Below the pieces are notes generated by a model. It saw nothing but the letters and a program-made list of their open reading frames with translations, was not told where the DNA came from and ran no database searches. From Gammaproteobacteria bacterium (GTDB lineage Bacteria; Gemmatimonadota; Gemmatimonadetes; Longimicrobiales; Gaopeijiaceae), in contig JAPPMM010000017.1 in NCBI GenBank assembly GCA_028819075.1, positions 62,001-126,000 on the forward strand: DNA of 64,000 bases, in the 5' to 3' direction. Both the position numbers and the translations under genes were made by a program. Shown piece by piece: positions 27,529-37,200 of the stretch (positions within the stretch are counted from its first letter, which is position 1; each line of letters begins with the position of its first letter).

Positions 27529-29192
27529 GCGCTTCCGCCCGCCCCCAGCCGGTAGACACGCCGGGCGCCGTTCAGCCCTCGGACCGGCCGCGCGCCCCGG
27601 CCGGCCCCGCAGACCTCGGCCTCGCGCGCGCACCACAGCGGACATCCACTCTGTCCTTCGGCCTGGAAGTCACGCCCTACGACGTTCTGGCGAAGGCCAT
27701 GGATCGCTCCGCGGGCGCCCCGCGCATCGACGACAACGAAATCCGGCTGAACTTCGATGGACCGCATACCTTCGAGAGCTGGATCGACGCCATCGAGAGC
27801 GCCCGCCGTTTCGTCCATTTCGAGAACTATGTCGTTCGCGACGACAGGACCGGCCGCGCCTTCCGCGATATCCTGGTGGCCAAGGCGGAGCAGGGCGTGG
27901 AGGTACGGGTCCTCTACGACTGGGTGGGATGCTGGGCGACGCCCGCCCGCTACTGGAAGCCGTTCCGCGAGAAGGGCGTCCAGGTGCGCGCCTTCAACCG
28001 GCCCGCCCTGCGCGATCCCTTCGGCGTGCTTCAGCGCGACCACCGCAAGCTGGTGTGCGTAGACGGCGAAGTGGCTTTCGTCGGGGGGTTCTGCATCGGC
28101 GACGAGTGGGCGGGCACCGAGGATCGCGCGCCCTGGCGCGACACCGGCGCCGAACTGCGGGGTCCGGCGGCGCTGGCGGCGGCGCGCGCGTTCGGACGGC
28201 TGTGGGACGAGATCGGCGACCCCGTGCCCGCGGAACTGCTGGACGAGGTCGTGCCGGAGGCGGCGGGCCAGACCCCGGTCTGGGTCATCGAGGGCAGACC
28301 CTGGAGGGCCCGGGTCTACCGGGTGACCCAGTTGGCCGCCGCCAGCGTGCGCCGGCGACTCTGGATCACCGATCCCTACTTCATCGCGCCTCGCCCGGTC
28401 GCCGAAGCGCTGGCCGCCGCCGCCCGGGACGGAGTGGATGTGCGCATCCTGGTGCCCGCCCACAACAACTGGCCTCTGGTAGGAAGCCTGGCGCGGGGGG
28501 GATACCGGGATCTCCTGAAGGCGGGCGTGCGGCTGTTCGAGTGGCAGGGGCCGATGATTCACGCCAAGACGGCGGTCGCCGACGGGGTCTGGAGCCGCAT
28601 CGGATCGAGCAACCTCAACGCGGCCAGCCTGCTCGGCAACTGGGAGATCGACATCGGCGTGCTCGACCGCAAGCTGGCCCGGCAGCTGGAAGGCCTCTTC
28701 CTGGCCGACTTGGCCTCGTCGATCGAGATCGTCCTGCCCTCCGGACGGCACGGACGTGCGGCGCGACCTCCCGCCAGGGAGCCCGAGCAGCGCCCCATCG
28801 AGCCTCCGGAGCGCCTCCTTGAGCGGCTGGAGCACTGGCGCCAGTCCCCCGACCGCGGTGGCTGGCGCATCAGCGACCTGGTGCGCGCGGGCTCGACCCT
28901 GGGCGACGCCATCGCCGGCCGCCGCCTGCTGGAGCGGGAGGCGCGCACCGTGCTGGGCACCACGGCCGGCATACTCATCGGGCTCGCGCTGCTGTCCGCC
29001 TTCTTCCCCCGAACCGTGGCCTGGACCTTCGCGGCCATTCTGGGGTGGCTGGGGGTCACGGCCGGTGCCCGCGCCTGGGCGGAGGCCAGACGCGCCCGCT
29101 CGGGCCCGGCATCCGAGGAAACCGCGCAGACGGACATCCGGCCTCCACCGACATCCGCAGCTCGTCCCCAGCCCCGGAAAAGCAATCCGTGA
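27525..29192 (+). CDS. Phospholipase D-superfamily protein, cardiolipin synthase-like
   Basis: A 555-residue protein with two HKD motifs: DHRKLVCVDGEVAFVGG near residue 175 and HAKTAVADGVWSRIGSSNLN near 345. These fit bacterial cardiolipin synthases (ClsB-like), which join phosphatidylglycerol molecules in the inner membrane. Unlike most cardiolipin synthases it lacks N-terminal membrane helices. Instead a hydrophobic hairpin (TAGILIGLALLSAFF and AWTFAAILGWLGVTAG) sits near the C-terminus at about 483-525. The N-terminus is proline-rich and probably disordered. I chose the GTG that overlaps the speB TGA. The frame runs open far upstream inside speB, but that part is a shadow. Confidence 0.85.
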   Translation: MSASARPQPVDTPGAVQPSDRPRAPAGPADLGLARAPQRTSTLSFGLEVTPYDVLAKAMDRSAGAPRIDDNEIRLNFDGPHTFESWIDAIESARRFVHFENYVVRDDRTGRAFRDILVAKAEQGVEVRVLYDWVGCWATPARYWKPFREKGVQVRAFNRPALRDPFGVLQRDHRKLVCVDGEVAFVGGFCIGDEWAGTEDRAPWRDTGAELRGPAALAAARAFGRLWDEIGDPVPAELLDEVVPEAAGQTPVWVIEGRPWRARVYRVTQLAAASVRRRLWITDPYFIAPRPVAEALAAAARDGVDVRILVPAHNNWPLVGSLARGGYRDLLKAGVRLFEWQGPMIHAKTAVADGVWSRIGSSNLNAASLLGNWEIDIGVLDRKLARQLEGLFLADLASSIEIVLPSGRHGRAARPPAREPEQRPIEPPERLLERLEHWRQSPDRGGWRISDLVRAGSTLGDAIAGRRLLEREARTVLGTTAGILIGLALLSAFFPRTVAWTFAAILGWLGVTAGARAWAEARRARSGPASEETAQTDIRPPPTSAARPQPRKSNP

Positions 29193-29917
29193 CCGATTCG
29201 ATACCCTTGGCGGGCGTCTTCCTGGCGGGAACGATTTCCTTCCTCTCCCCCTGCGTGCTTCCTCTGGTGCCCGGCTACCTCTCGTTCATCACGGGCATGA
29301 GCCTGGAGGACCTGCAGGCAGGCGTGGACCGGCGCGCCGCGGTGATCCATTCGCTCCTGTTCGTCTCCGGGTTCACGCTGATCTTCGTCCTGATGGGCGC
29401 GTCGGCCTCCTTCCTGGGCCAGTTCTTCCGCGCCTACGACCTGTGGATCGCGCGCATCGGCGGTGTGATCATCATCGTCCTGGGGCTGTACCTGGCCGGC
29501 GTGCTGCGGCTGACCCCGCTGGACCGGGAACGGCGCGTGCATCTGAACGACAAGCCCGTCGGCCACCTGGGAACCCTGGGCGTGGGGGCAGCCTTCGCGG
29601 CGGGATGGACGCCGTGCATCGGGCCCATGCTGGGGACGGCGCTCACCCTGGCCGCAACGGCCGAATACATGTGGGCGGGCGTGGGATACCTCTTCGTCTA
29701 CTCGATGGGGCTCGCGGTGCCGTTTCTTCTGTCCACGCTCGCAGTGGATGCCTTCCTGCGCGGCTTTCAGCGCTTCCGGCACCTGCTTCCCGCGCTTCAG
29801 GTCTCGGCGGGCGTTCTCCTGATCGTCCTCGGCGTGATGCTGGTCAGCGGCTCGTTCACCGTGCTCAGCACGTACCTGATCCGCTTCACGCCCGACTTTA
29901 TTCTGGAGATGCTCTGA
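29189..29917 (+). CDS. ccdA: Cytochrome c biogenesis protein CcdA
   Basis: A 242-residue inner-membrane protein with six hydrophobic segments that relays reducing power from cytoplasmic thioredoxin across the membrane for cytochrome c maturation and related thiol chemistry. The redox cysteines Cys22 (SPCVLPLVPGY) and Cys143 (GWTPCIGPMLG) lie in the expected membrane positions. Length fits the short CcdA type rather than DsbD. The GTG start overlaps the preceding TGA, with GGAAA about eight bases upstream. Its 3' end overlaps that of the convergent aldo/keto reductase-Rid gene by 20 bases. No thioredoxin-like partner is adjacent. Confidence 0.93.
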   Translation: MTDSIPLAGVFLAGTISFLSPCVLPLVPGYLSFITGMSLEDLQAGVDRRAAVIHSLLFVSGFTLIFVLMGASASFLGQFFRAYDLWIARIGGVIIIVLGLYLAGVLRLTPLDRERRVHLNDKPVGHLGTLGVGAAFAAGWTPCIGPMLGTALTLAATAEYMWAGVGYLFVYSMGLAVPFLLSTLAVDAFLRGFQRFRHLLPALQVSAGVLLIVLGVMLVSGSFTVLSTYLIRFTPDFILEML

Positions 29918-31352
29918 CCTCCGCCTCGGCTTCGATCTCCACCCGGTAGCCCTCGCCGACCAGCCCCGTGCGGATGAGGGTGTTGGCGGGCAGCACCTCG
30001 CGAAAGCGGTGTCCGTGCGCGCGCGCCACGGCCTCCCAGTCGGCGGCGTCCCGGATGTAGAGCCGGGTGCGCACGACGTCGGCGAGCCCGGCGCCCAGCG
30101 AGTTCAGCGCGCCCTCCACCTTGTCGATGGCGAAGTGGGTCTGGGCGCCGGCGTCGTCGCCCCCGATGAGGCGGCTGCCGTGGGTCGCGGTGGTGCCCGC
30201 GACCCAGATGCGGTTGCCGGACCTCACGGCGCGGCTGAAGCCGGCCACGTCCTCCCACATGGTCCCGGACGAGACCCGCGCGCGTCCGTCGCTCCGGTGT
30301 CGCACCGGATATGGTGAAGGGAAGCGGGTGACGTGGTGGCGCAGATCGCCCGCCGCGGTCAGGTAGGGCGGGCGCCGGTACTCGTCACCGCAGTCCCCCG
30401 GGATGGGATCCAGGCGCGCAGCCGCCCCATCCAGCTCGGCGAGCGCATCGCCGTCCAGCGAGAAGTCGAAGAGCCGCAGGTTGTCTTCGAGGTAGCTCCG
30501 CCCGCCCGGCCGCGCACCCACGATCACCCCGGCCACCCCGGGCTGCTCGAGCACGTAGCGTCCGGCCACGTTGGCCACCGACACGCCCAGCCGGTCCGCG
30601 ACCCGCCGCGCCGCCCGCAGCACCTCCTGAAAGCGGTCCCACCCCCCCGCCTGGTCCACGAAGCGGCGGTACTTCATCTGCGACCAGGTGAGCGCGTCGT
30701 CGATCGGAGGCGCCGGACGGCCCAGCCAGCGGTCGCTCAGCAGCCCCCCGGCGAGGGTCCCGTAGGCCAGCAACTGCACGCCGTGGGTCCGGCACACCTC
30801 GGCCATGGCGGTGGCCGGGCGCCGGTCCAGCAGCGAGTAGCACACCTGGTTGCAGACGATGGGGATGCCGCTGTGGAGCGCCATGTCCAGATGCACCGCA
30901 TCCAGGTTGGTCACCCCCAGGTGCAGGATCTGTCCGTCGGCCTTCAGGTCGGTCAGGTGGAACAGGCAGTCCAGCCAGCTCGGGTCGGCGTAGTTCCAGG
31001 CGTGGAACTGGAGCAGATCGATGCGCTCCACGCCGATCCTCCGGAGCGCGCGGTCGACCGCCGCCTCCACCTCGGCCCGCGACGACGCGCCCGGGGACGG
31101 CACCCACTTGGTGAGCACGCGCACCCCCTCACGGCGCCGGGCCAGGGTCCCCGCGATGATCTCGGCGGAGCCGTAGTGATCCGCGGCGTCGAAGGTGTCG
31201 AACCCCGCCTCCACATGGGCCTCCAGCGCGCGCGCCGCCGCCTTCGGGTCGAGTTCGGTTCCGCCGCGTTCCGCGTCCGCGACCTGCCAGAGCCCGTTCA
31301 GCACGCGGGACACGCGCAGTCCCGGAGCCAGCAGCCGGCGTTCTACGCTCAT
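29898..31352 (-). CDS. Aldo/keto reductase fused to a Rid (YjgF/UK114) domain
   Basis: A 484-residue two-domain protein. Residues 1-330 are an NADP-dependent aldo/keto reductase with the tetrad Asp55 and Tyr60 (FDAADHYGSAE), Lys82 (LTKW) and His (LLQFHAWNY), plus IVGARPGGRSYLEDN near the coenzyme site. Residues about 345-484 are a Rid domain from SSGTMWEDVAGFSRAV to YRVEIEAEAEV. In deaminating RidA proteins the motif reads PARS, and that arginine binds the substrate carboxylate; here it is PANT, so the arginine is replaced by asparagine. The fusion may couple carbonyl reduction to handling of reactive imines or enamines, but this is inference. It is coupled by ATGA to the APC permease. Confidence 0.88.
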   Translation of the reverse strand: MSVERRLLAPGLRVSRVLNGLWQVADAERGGTELDPKAAARALEAHVEAGFDTFDAADHYGSAEIIAGTLARRREGVRVLTKWVPSPGASSRAEVEAAVDRALRRIGVERIDLLQFHAWNYADPSWLDCLFHLTDLKADGQILHLGVTNLDAVHLDMALHSGIPIVCNQVCYSLLDRRPATAMAEVCRTHGVQLLAYGTLAGGLLSDRWLGRPAPPIDDALTWSQMKYRRFVDQAGGWDRFQEVLRAARRVADRLGVSVANVAGRYVLEQPGVAGVIVGARPGGRSYLEDNLRLFDFSLDGDALAELDGAAARLDPIPGDCGDEYRRPPYLTAAGDLRHHVTRFPSPYPVRHRSDGRARVSSGTMWEDVAGFSRAVRSGNRIWVAGTTATHGSRLIGGDDAGAQTHFAIDKVEGALNSLGAGLADVVRTRLYIRDAADWEAVARAHGHRFREVLPANTLIRTGLVGEGYRVEIEAEAEVRASPE

Positions 31353-32857
31353 TCAGGCGGGAGTTCGCGGAAGATGCGCTCCACATCCGCGCCGGAGGTC
31401 CTGAGCGCGGCCATCTCGCGCCAGTAGACGCCGGAGGCGACGGCCATCACCAGCAGCCACACCCACGTGGGATGGAAGTACCACGCCGCAACTTCACTGG
31501 TGAGGTCCCGCATCACCTGGACCACCAGGAAGGTCCCCAGCACGACCACGCCCGCGCCGCCCACCAGAGTCCGCGCGGTGCGCCCGGTGAGCACGGACAC
31601 GCGCGCCGCCAGGTCGGGGTTGCGCCGCGGCAGCGTGAGCAACGCCAGGCACATCAGTCCGAAGTTCACCAGCATTGAGATGACGAGGATGTCGATACCC
31701 AGGAAGAAGTCGCCCGCGAGATGACTTCCTACGATCCCTACCGAGGCCATGACGCCGCTGGCGATGATGGCGATGTGGGGTGTGCGCCGGCGCGGGTGCA
31801 CCGCGGCGGCCCTCTTCGGGAAGATGCCGTCCTCCGCCCACGCGAACATCATGCGCGAGACCGCCAGCAGCATCGCCGGGAGGTCGTTGATGAGCGCCAC
31901 CGCGGCCCCGCCGACGATGACCACCGTCCATCCCGCGGGGAGCAGATACCCGAGCAGTCCGGGCGCGGTAAGATCCCGCACCTGCGCCTCGGCGGCGATG
32001 AAGCTCCAGGGAACCGCGTGGTACACCGCCGCAGTGAACAGGAAGTAGAAGCCCCCCACGATCGTGATCGCGAGCCCGATCGCGAGCGGCAGGTTGCGCC
32101 CCGGGTTCTTCGCCTCGCCCCCGGCCTGGGCGATGGAGTCGAAGCCGATGAAGGTGGCGAAGAGCAACACGGATGCCGCCAGCAGGGTGCGAGGTTCGAG
32201 CGCCGGCGCGGCCACCTCCGGGACGGACCGGCCCTCCGACGCCGAGAGCGCGGCTGCGAAGTCCCCGTGGTCGAAGGCGAACCCGGCCACGATCACCACC
32301 GCGCCCAGCGCGAACATCAGGAACATCATCGGGACGAGAGTCCGCTCGTAGAGCTCGAGCCCGCGCACGTTCACCAGCACGAAGGTCCACAGGAACGCGA
32401 GCGCCAGCCCCACCCGCACCGCACCGGTGTCGAGGGCGTCCGCGAGGGCGACCAACTCGAGCGCACCCGCGATGTCGCGCAGGAAGGGAATCAGGATGTA
32501 GGAGACCACCCCGATCGCGATGGACAGCCCGAACCACTGCGAGAAGCTGGCCACGAAGCCCCAGTACGGACTCAAGCCCCGGCTCGCATAGATGTAGCTG
32601 CCCCCGGCCCGCGGCATCGCCGAGCCCAGGCTGGCGTAGGCCAGCGCGGCCAGGACCGCGGGCACGGCCGCGAAGAGGTACGCGGGCAGCACCCAGGGCC
32701 CGATCCCGGGCACGCTGCGCTGGATCATGAAGGGCATCACGTTGATGGCGGCGCCGAGCATCGCACAGATGCCGGTCGCCACCAGCCCCATGAGCCCGAG
32801 TTCCCGGGCGAGCCCGGTTGCGGGCCGGGATCCGGCGGACGCCTCTCGATCGTTCAT
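31349..32857 (-). CDS. APC-superfamily amino-acid permease
   Basis: A 502-residue inner-membrane transporter with about 12 hydrophobic segments, typical of amino acid-polyamine-organocation permeases. Early landmarks are GLMGLVATGICAMLGAAINVMPF (helix 1, with the small-residue unwound region), a GGSYIYASRGLSPYWGF block after helix 2, and GFDSIAQAGGEAKNPGRNLP in the middle, which is characteristic of the family. The substrate is probably an amino acid or amine. Because it is the upstream partner of the reductase-Rid gene (ATGA overlap), the imported compound may be what that fusion processes; this is inference. Confidence 0.9.
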   Translation of the reverse strand: MNDREASAGSRPATGLARELGLMGLVATGICAMLGAAINVMPFMIQRSVPGIGPWVLPAYLFAAVPAVLAALAYASLGSAMPRAGGSYIYASRGLSPYWGFVASFSQWFGLSIAIGVVSYILIPFLRDIAGALELVALADALDTGAVRVGLALAFLWTFVLVNVRGLELYERTLVPMMFLMFALGAVVIVAGFAFDHGDFAAALSASEGRSVPEVAAPALEPRTLLAASVLLFATFIGFDSIAQAGGEAKNPGRNLPLAIGLAITIVGGFYFLFTAAVYHAVPWSFIAAEAQVRDLTAPGLLGYLLPAGWTVVIVGGAAVALINDLPAMLLAVSRMMFAWAEDGIFPKRAAAVHPRRRTPHIAIIASGVMASVGIVGSHLAGDFFLGIDILVISMLVNFGLMCLALLTLPRRNPDLAARVSVLTGRTARTLVGGAGVVVLGTFLVVQVMRDLTSEVAAWYFHPTWVWLLVMAVASGVYWREMAALRTSGADVERIFRELPPE

Positions 32858-32913
32858 CGGTCGCGCTCTCCTCCTTCGCTGGCAGTCCGGGGGGAGTTCG
32901 TAATCGCGGGCCG

Positions 32914-33975
32914 TCAGAACCAGCGCCGCATCAGCCGCGGCTCGATTTCGACGACTTCACCCTTCACCGCGTCCAGCACCACCCGGACCCAGCCTATGTC
33001 CGGGGATCCCCAGGTCTCGAGACGCGTGAAGTTGGCGAGTCCGCGTCCCTTCCCGTCGGTCAGGGGCTGGTCCATCCGGAAGGTGTGCGTGTCCCCGTGG
33101 ATGAAGAGGACATCCCCGGGAAAGGCGGCCACATGATCCCGCAGAGCGGCGACCAGGGCTCCGTAGCCGTCCCCGCCCCCGCTCTCGAGGCGGACGTTGG
33201 CGTGCGCTGCGAGCACGATCGTGGAAGCCTCGATGGCGCGCGCTTCCTGGAAGACCGCATCAACCCACGCGAGCGCTGCCTCGTTTCGCCGGGCCACCTC
33301 CTGGTCATGGCGGTGGTCGCGTCCCGGGAACTGCGCCGTCGCGTCGAACGACCCGACCACGTGGAGGGTGGCGAAGACGAAGCCGCCCCGGGTCCAGCGC
33401 ACGTTCTCGGGAAACTCGGAGAACCCGGCATCCCTCGCCTGCGATGCGACGGGCATCGGGACTGCGCCGAGACTGGATGAGGGATCGTCGAAGTAGATCT
33501 CCCGAAGCCGTTCCAGCCGCTCGAGCGGATCGTACCCGCCCGCATTTGGCGCATGGCAGTCCGCCCACTCGTTGTCCCCCGGAGTGTACACGACCGGAAG
33601 CGGCACCTCGTCCAGCCGCCTGCGTATGTCGTGCAGCTTCTCGTCCGCGCACGATCCGCCCAGGATATCCCCGATGTGGATGAGGAAGTCCACCCCCGCC
33701 GACTCGGCGTCCGCCAGCAGCCGCTGGGCGCGTGGCTCCTCCCATGGGTAGTAGGGCCCGTCCCCGTAGACGCCGAAGGCGATGGCGCCGGGCGGGGGAG
33801 GATCGGCGGGAGGCGGGTCGGAGCAACCGACGAGAATCAGGGCCGACGCCAGCCAGAGCAGCGAGGTCGCGACAGGCCCCCGGCCCGCGCGCATCGGCGG
33901 GTGAAGTGCGGGCAGCGCCTGACCGACCTCGCCCGCAACCCGGCCCCGCCCGTCGCCTTCTGGCTCCGTTTCCAT
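32914..33975 (-). CDS. Metallophosphoesterase lipoprotein
   Basis: Calcineurin-like phosphoesterase of about 353 residues. Metal motifs are FGVYGDGPYYPW, LIHIGDILGGS, YTPGDNEWADC, LAAHANVRLES and FIHGDTHTFRM. A strong lipobox, LILVGC, gives lipidated Cys51 (counting from ATG 33975), so the enzyme faces the periplasm or surface. The start is ambiguous. ATG 33975 has an excellent AGGGGAG site five bases upstream but gives a long n-region, whereas an internal ATG at 33894 gives a compact signal but has no ribosome-binding site. The substrate is unknown. It is the leading gene of the leftward permease and reductase-Rid run, though a gap of about 56 bases separates it from the permease. Confidence 0.82.
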   Translation of the reverse strand: METEPEGDGRGRVAGEVGQALPALHPPMRAGRGPVATSLLWLASALILVGCSDPPPADPPPPGAIAFGVYGDGPYYPWEEPRAQRLLADAESAGVDFLIHIGDILGGSCADEKLHDIRRRLDEVPLPVVYTPGDNEWADCHAPNAGGYDPLERLERLREIYFDDPSSSLGAVPMPVASQARDAGFSEFPENVRWTRGGFVFATLHVVGSFDATAQFPGRDHRHDQEVARRNEAALAWVDAVFQEARAIEASTIVLAAHANVRLESGGGDGYGALVAALRDHVAAFPGDVLFIHGDTHTFRMDQPLTDGKGRGLANFTRLETWGSPDIGWVRVVLDAVKGEVVEIEPRLMRRWF

Positions 33976-34158
33976 GGGACTCCCCTGGCATGGCCGCGAC
34001 GGGAGTACGCTCTGTCCCGCCCCGGTTTCTCGCCGGCCTTCCGAGCAGGCGCCGGAAAGCGGACAGGCGTCACGCCTCGATGGCGTGGGGAACCGGAGCC
34101 GCGTTTTCCGGGGCGCGAAGATTAGCGCGCAAGCGCTTGCCGTGCCAGATGTTTCCCA

Positions 34159-34181
34159 AACCCTGACGTAACGTAAGGGTT
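34159..34181. promoter_or_regulatory. 23-bp near-perfect palindrome (operator candidate)
   Basis: AACCCT (34159-34164) and AGGGTT (34176-34181) flank two ACGT cores (34166-34169 and 34171-34174) around a central A. Ten of 11 symmetric base pairs match. It lies in the 246-base gap upstream of the leftward metallophosphoesterase gene and past the end of the second LRR gene. The ACGT-N-ACGT core resembles operators of MerR-family regulators, but no recognisable -35/-10 pair with a long spacer frames it, so the regulator is unknown. Confidence 0.4.
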
Positions 34182-34221
34182 GGCATGGGAGGCCTGTGGA
34201 ACGAGAATCCCGGCCCTGGCG

Positions 34222-37200
34222 TCACCTCCGCAGCCGCACCGCCTCCCTGAGCCCGCGCGTCATGCTCACCTCCAGGTCGGCCTCGTCCCTGAGCGCGTCC
34301 GGCAGCGCCCCTTCCCAGTCCCGCAGAATCGCGCGCAGGCGTCCGGTCCCGGGCTCGGTGACGACGGTGATGCGGCGCTCGTCGGTGTGGTCCACGTACG
34401 CCTCGCCTTCAGGCCCCGTCAGGGTGACGCGTTTGAGCGCGTCCTCCCACTCGGCCTCGATCGGCACCGTGAAGAAGAAGTGTCTGCCCCCGTGCTCGTC
34501 CTCCGTGGGCGTGAAGTCCAGCGAGAAGAGCGTCCGACCGTCCAAGCTCATCCCCCGAACGCGGTACGGACCCCGGGCCTCGGGCAGTCTCGCCGCCGCC
34601 TTCATCGACAACACCGGCTCGATCCACAGCTCGCCATCCACGGCCCCGCCCCACAGGACGAGCATGTCGGACCGCGAGGCCGATGCAGCCAGGGCTGTGC
34701 TCGCGGGGCCCGCGGCCAGCTCCGCGCGATGGTCGATCACCTTTTCGAAGTAGAAATCGCTGAGCCAGGGGAACGACCGGCAGTAGCTCATGAGGTCCCG
34801 GCCGCCGTCCGGAGGTACCACCGATCCGCTGCGGAAGTCGTATCCCCACACGCCAACGTTTCCGTCCGGGTAGGGGAACGCCGGATCGGGGCCGAAGGCA
34901 CCCCCGCAGGGCGCGTGCCTGAGCGAGAGGTTGTGTCCTACTTCGTGCGCCAGCGTGAATGGACTCATGATCCCGATGCTCAACCAACCGGGCAGCTGTC
35001 CCCGACCGCGGATGGACCCGAGGTCGGCGGCAACCCCGTAGTAGTGACCCACACCGCCTTCCGATGCTCGCAGCATCGCCAGCTCTCCGAAGAGCGCCGC
35101 CTGCCCCATTACAGTGGTGAGATCCAGAGACGTGACATAGGCGGCGTGCTGCCTGACGCTGAACCCGGCAAACGGGAAAGCGTGCCTCAGCAACGCTACC
35201 TCGGGGCTGTCGGCGGAGATGCGGCGGACCCACTCCACAGCCGACGAATCAGGCTCCGCGGCTTCCACGACCGGCACCAGATTAAGCAGCGTCGGGGGCA
35301 CTTCCACGACGTTCAGCAGCCGGGCACCCGAGGGCGGGAAACGGGTTTCGCTCGCGGCGGTGAGAGGGAGTGTGCCCCCGGGGTCGACCTCCACGACCAT
35401 CTCGACGCCCGGGACGATGACCTCCGCGGGAATGACGGCGTTGTACGACGTGCCCAGATCGCCCTCTTCGGCAACTGCAGGGACCTGGTTGCCGTCGCGC
35501 GTCATGACCACGCGGTGAACTTCGTCCCCTTCCGGTCCCGTAAAGACCGCAACGACCTCGGGCTCGAAGAACCCTCTCGGTTCATCAGCCGTCACGAATG
35601 CCCTCAGCAAGGCGTCCCGGTTGGCGACCAGACGCACGGTCCCCGGCGGAGTCTGGACCGACTGAATGAGGTAGACCGTTGGCAGGGCCACCGTGACCTC
35701 ATCCGGGTTGTCGCAGATCGTGCCCGCCGTCTGCTCGATCGCGGTGTACCATGCCTGAAAGTCCGGCGCGGGGGACGCGCACAGGCCGGTGTCATCGTGT
35801 AGAAGCGTGCGAACCCGTTCCAACTGCCGAAGAGCGAACGGCAGCGCGCCCTCGAGCCTCGGATTCCGGCCCAGCCGCAACTCGGCGAGTTCCCGCAACC
35901 CACCGATGGCGCTCGGAACCGCACCGGACAGGTCGTTTTCGGCCAGGTCGACCGCCGTGAGCTCGGTAAGGTTCGCAATCTCCGCGGGGATGGCACCGGA
36001 CAGGCCGTTGGCGGGCAGCGCCACCTCCACGACGCGTCCCTCCTCGGTGGCCACGCCATGCCAGTCCTCAAGGGGAGCCTCCGTCGCCCATGCCCCGCGG
36101 TTCGTCCAGGACGGGCCGCCGGTCATGTCGTGGAAGCCGATGAGCGCAAGTCGTTCGACCCGCGCGACATCACAACCCGACCTGTCGCCATCCGGTATCG
36201 CGCGCAGCCACGCCTGGAACTCCTCGTCGATCTGGGCGCAGAGATCGGTGCCCGCGTACGACAAACCCCGCATGGACTTCAGCTTGAGCATGCTTCGCGG
36301 GAGCAGGCCAGCAAGGTCATGGTTCCCCTGCAGCCAAAGCCCGTTAAGCGAGCGCATGCCGCCAATGGCGAACGGGAGCTGCCCGCTCAACGCGTTGCCC
36401 TGGAGATCGAGTCGCGCCAGGACCTGGAGGTTGCCCAGACTGCGGGGCAACTCGCCGCTCAACCCGTTGTTTGCCGCATGCAGGTCGTGAAGCGCCGAAA
36501 GGTTGCCGAGTTCCTCGGGCAGAGCTCCGGAGAGCTCGTTTTCATGAATCCAGAGCGTTTCCAGGTTCGACAGATTCCCCAGCGAGGCGGGGATTTCACC
36601 GGTGAGCTGGTTCTCGTAGAGATACAGCCCTTTCAGTGCGGCCAGGTTTCCCAGTTCGGCCGGAATCGCACCCGTGAGGTTGTTCCGCGACGCCGACAGG
36701 ATCTGAATCGCCCACAGGTTCCCCATTTCCGGCGGAATCGGGCCAGTCAATTCGTTACGGCTGACGGTCAGACGCACGAGGCTGCCGAGGTTGCCAAGTT
36801 CCGGCGGCAGGGCACCCGAAAGCTGATTGAACCCCAGGCGCAGCCTTCGAAGAGAACGCAGATTCCCCAACTCACCCGGAATCGAGCCGGAAAGCCGGTT
36901 ATTCGAGAGCAGCAGGGTGTCGAGGCGCGACAGTGCCCCGAGTTCGACCGGAATCGTCCCGTTCAACCTGTTGTGTCTCAGATCGAGCCTGGTGAGCTCG
37001 CTCAACCTCCCCAACTCCGCCGGGATCGGGCCCGTCAACTGGTTGCCGTAAAGAGTCAGCCGTCGCAGGTGCGCCAGGTCCCCGAGCTCGGGTGGGAGGG
37101 TTCCCGAGAGGTTGTTGCCCGACAGCGACAGCGCGGTGACGAAGCCGGCCGAGTTGGTCGATACCCCCCTCCAGTTCCTGATGCTCTCCGGGGTGTGCCA

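Noticed and set aside
34129-34140. GCAAGCGCTTGC 12-base palindrome as an operator
   Set aside because: Perfect 12-base palindromes are expected about 15 times by chance in 64 kb. It resembles LacI-type operators, but no supporting context is seen.
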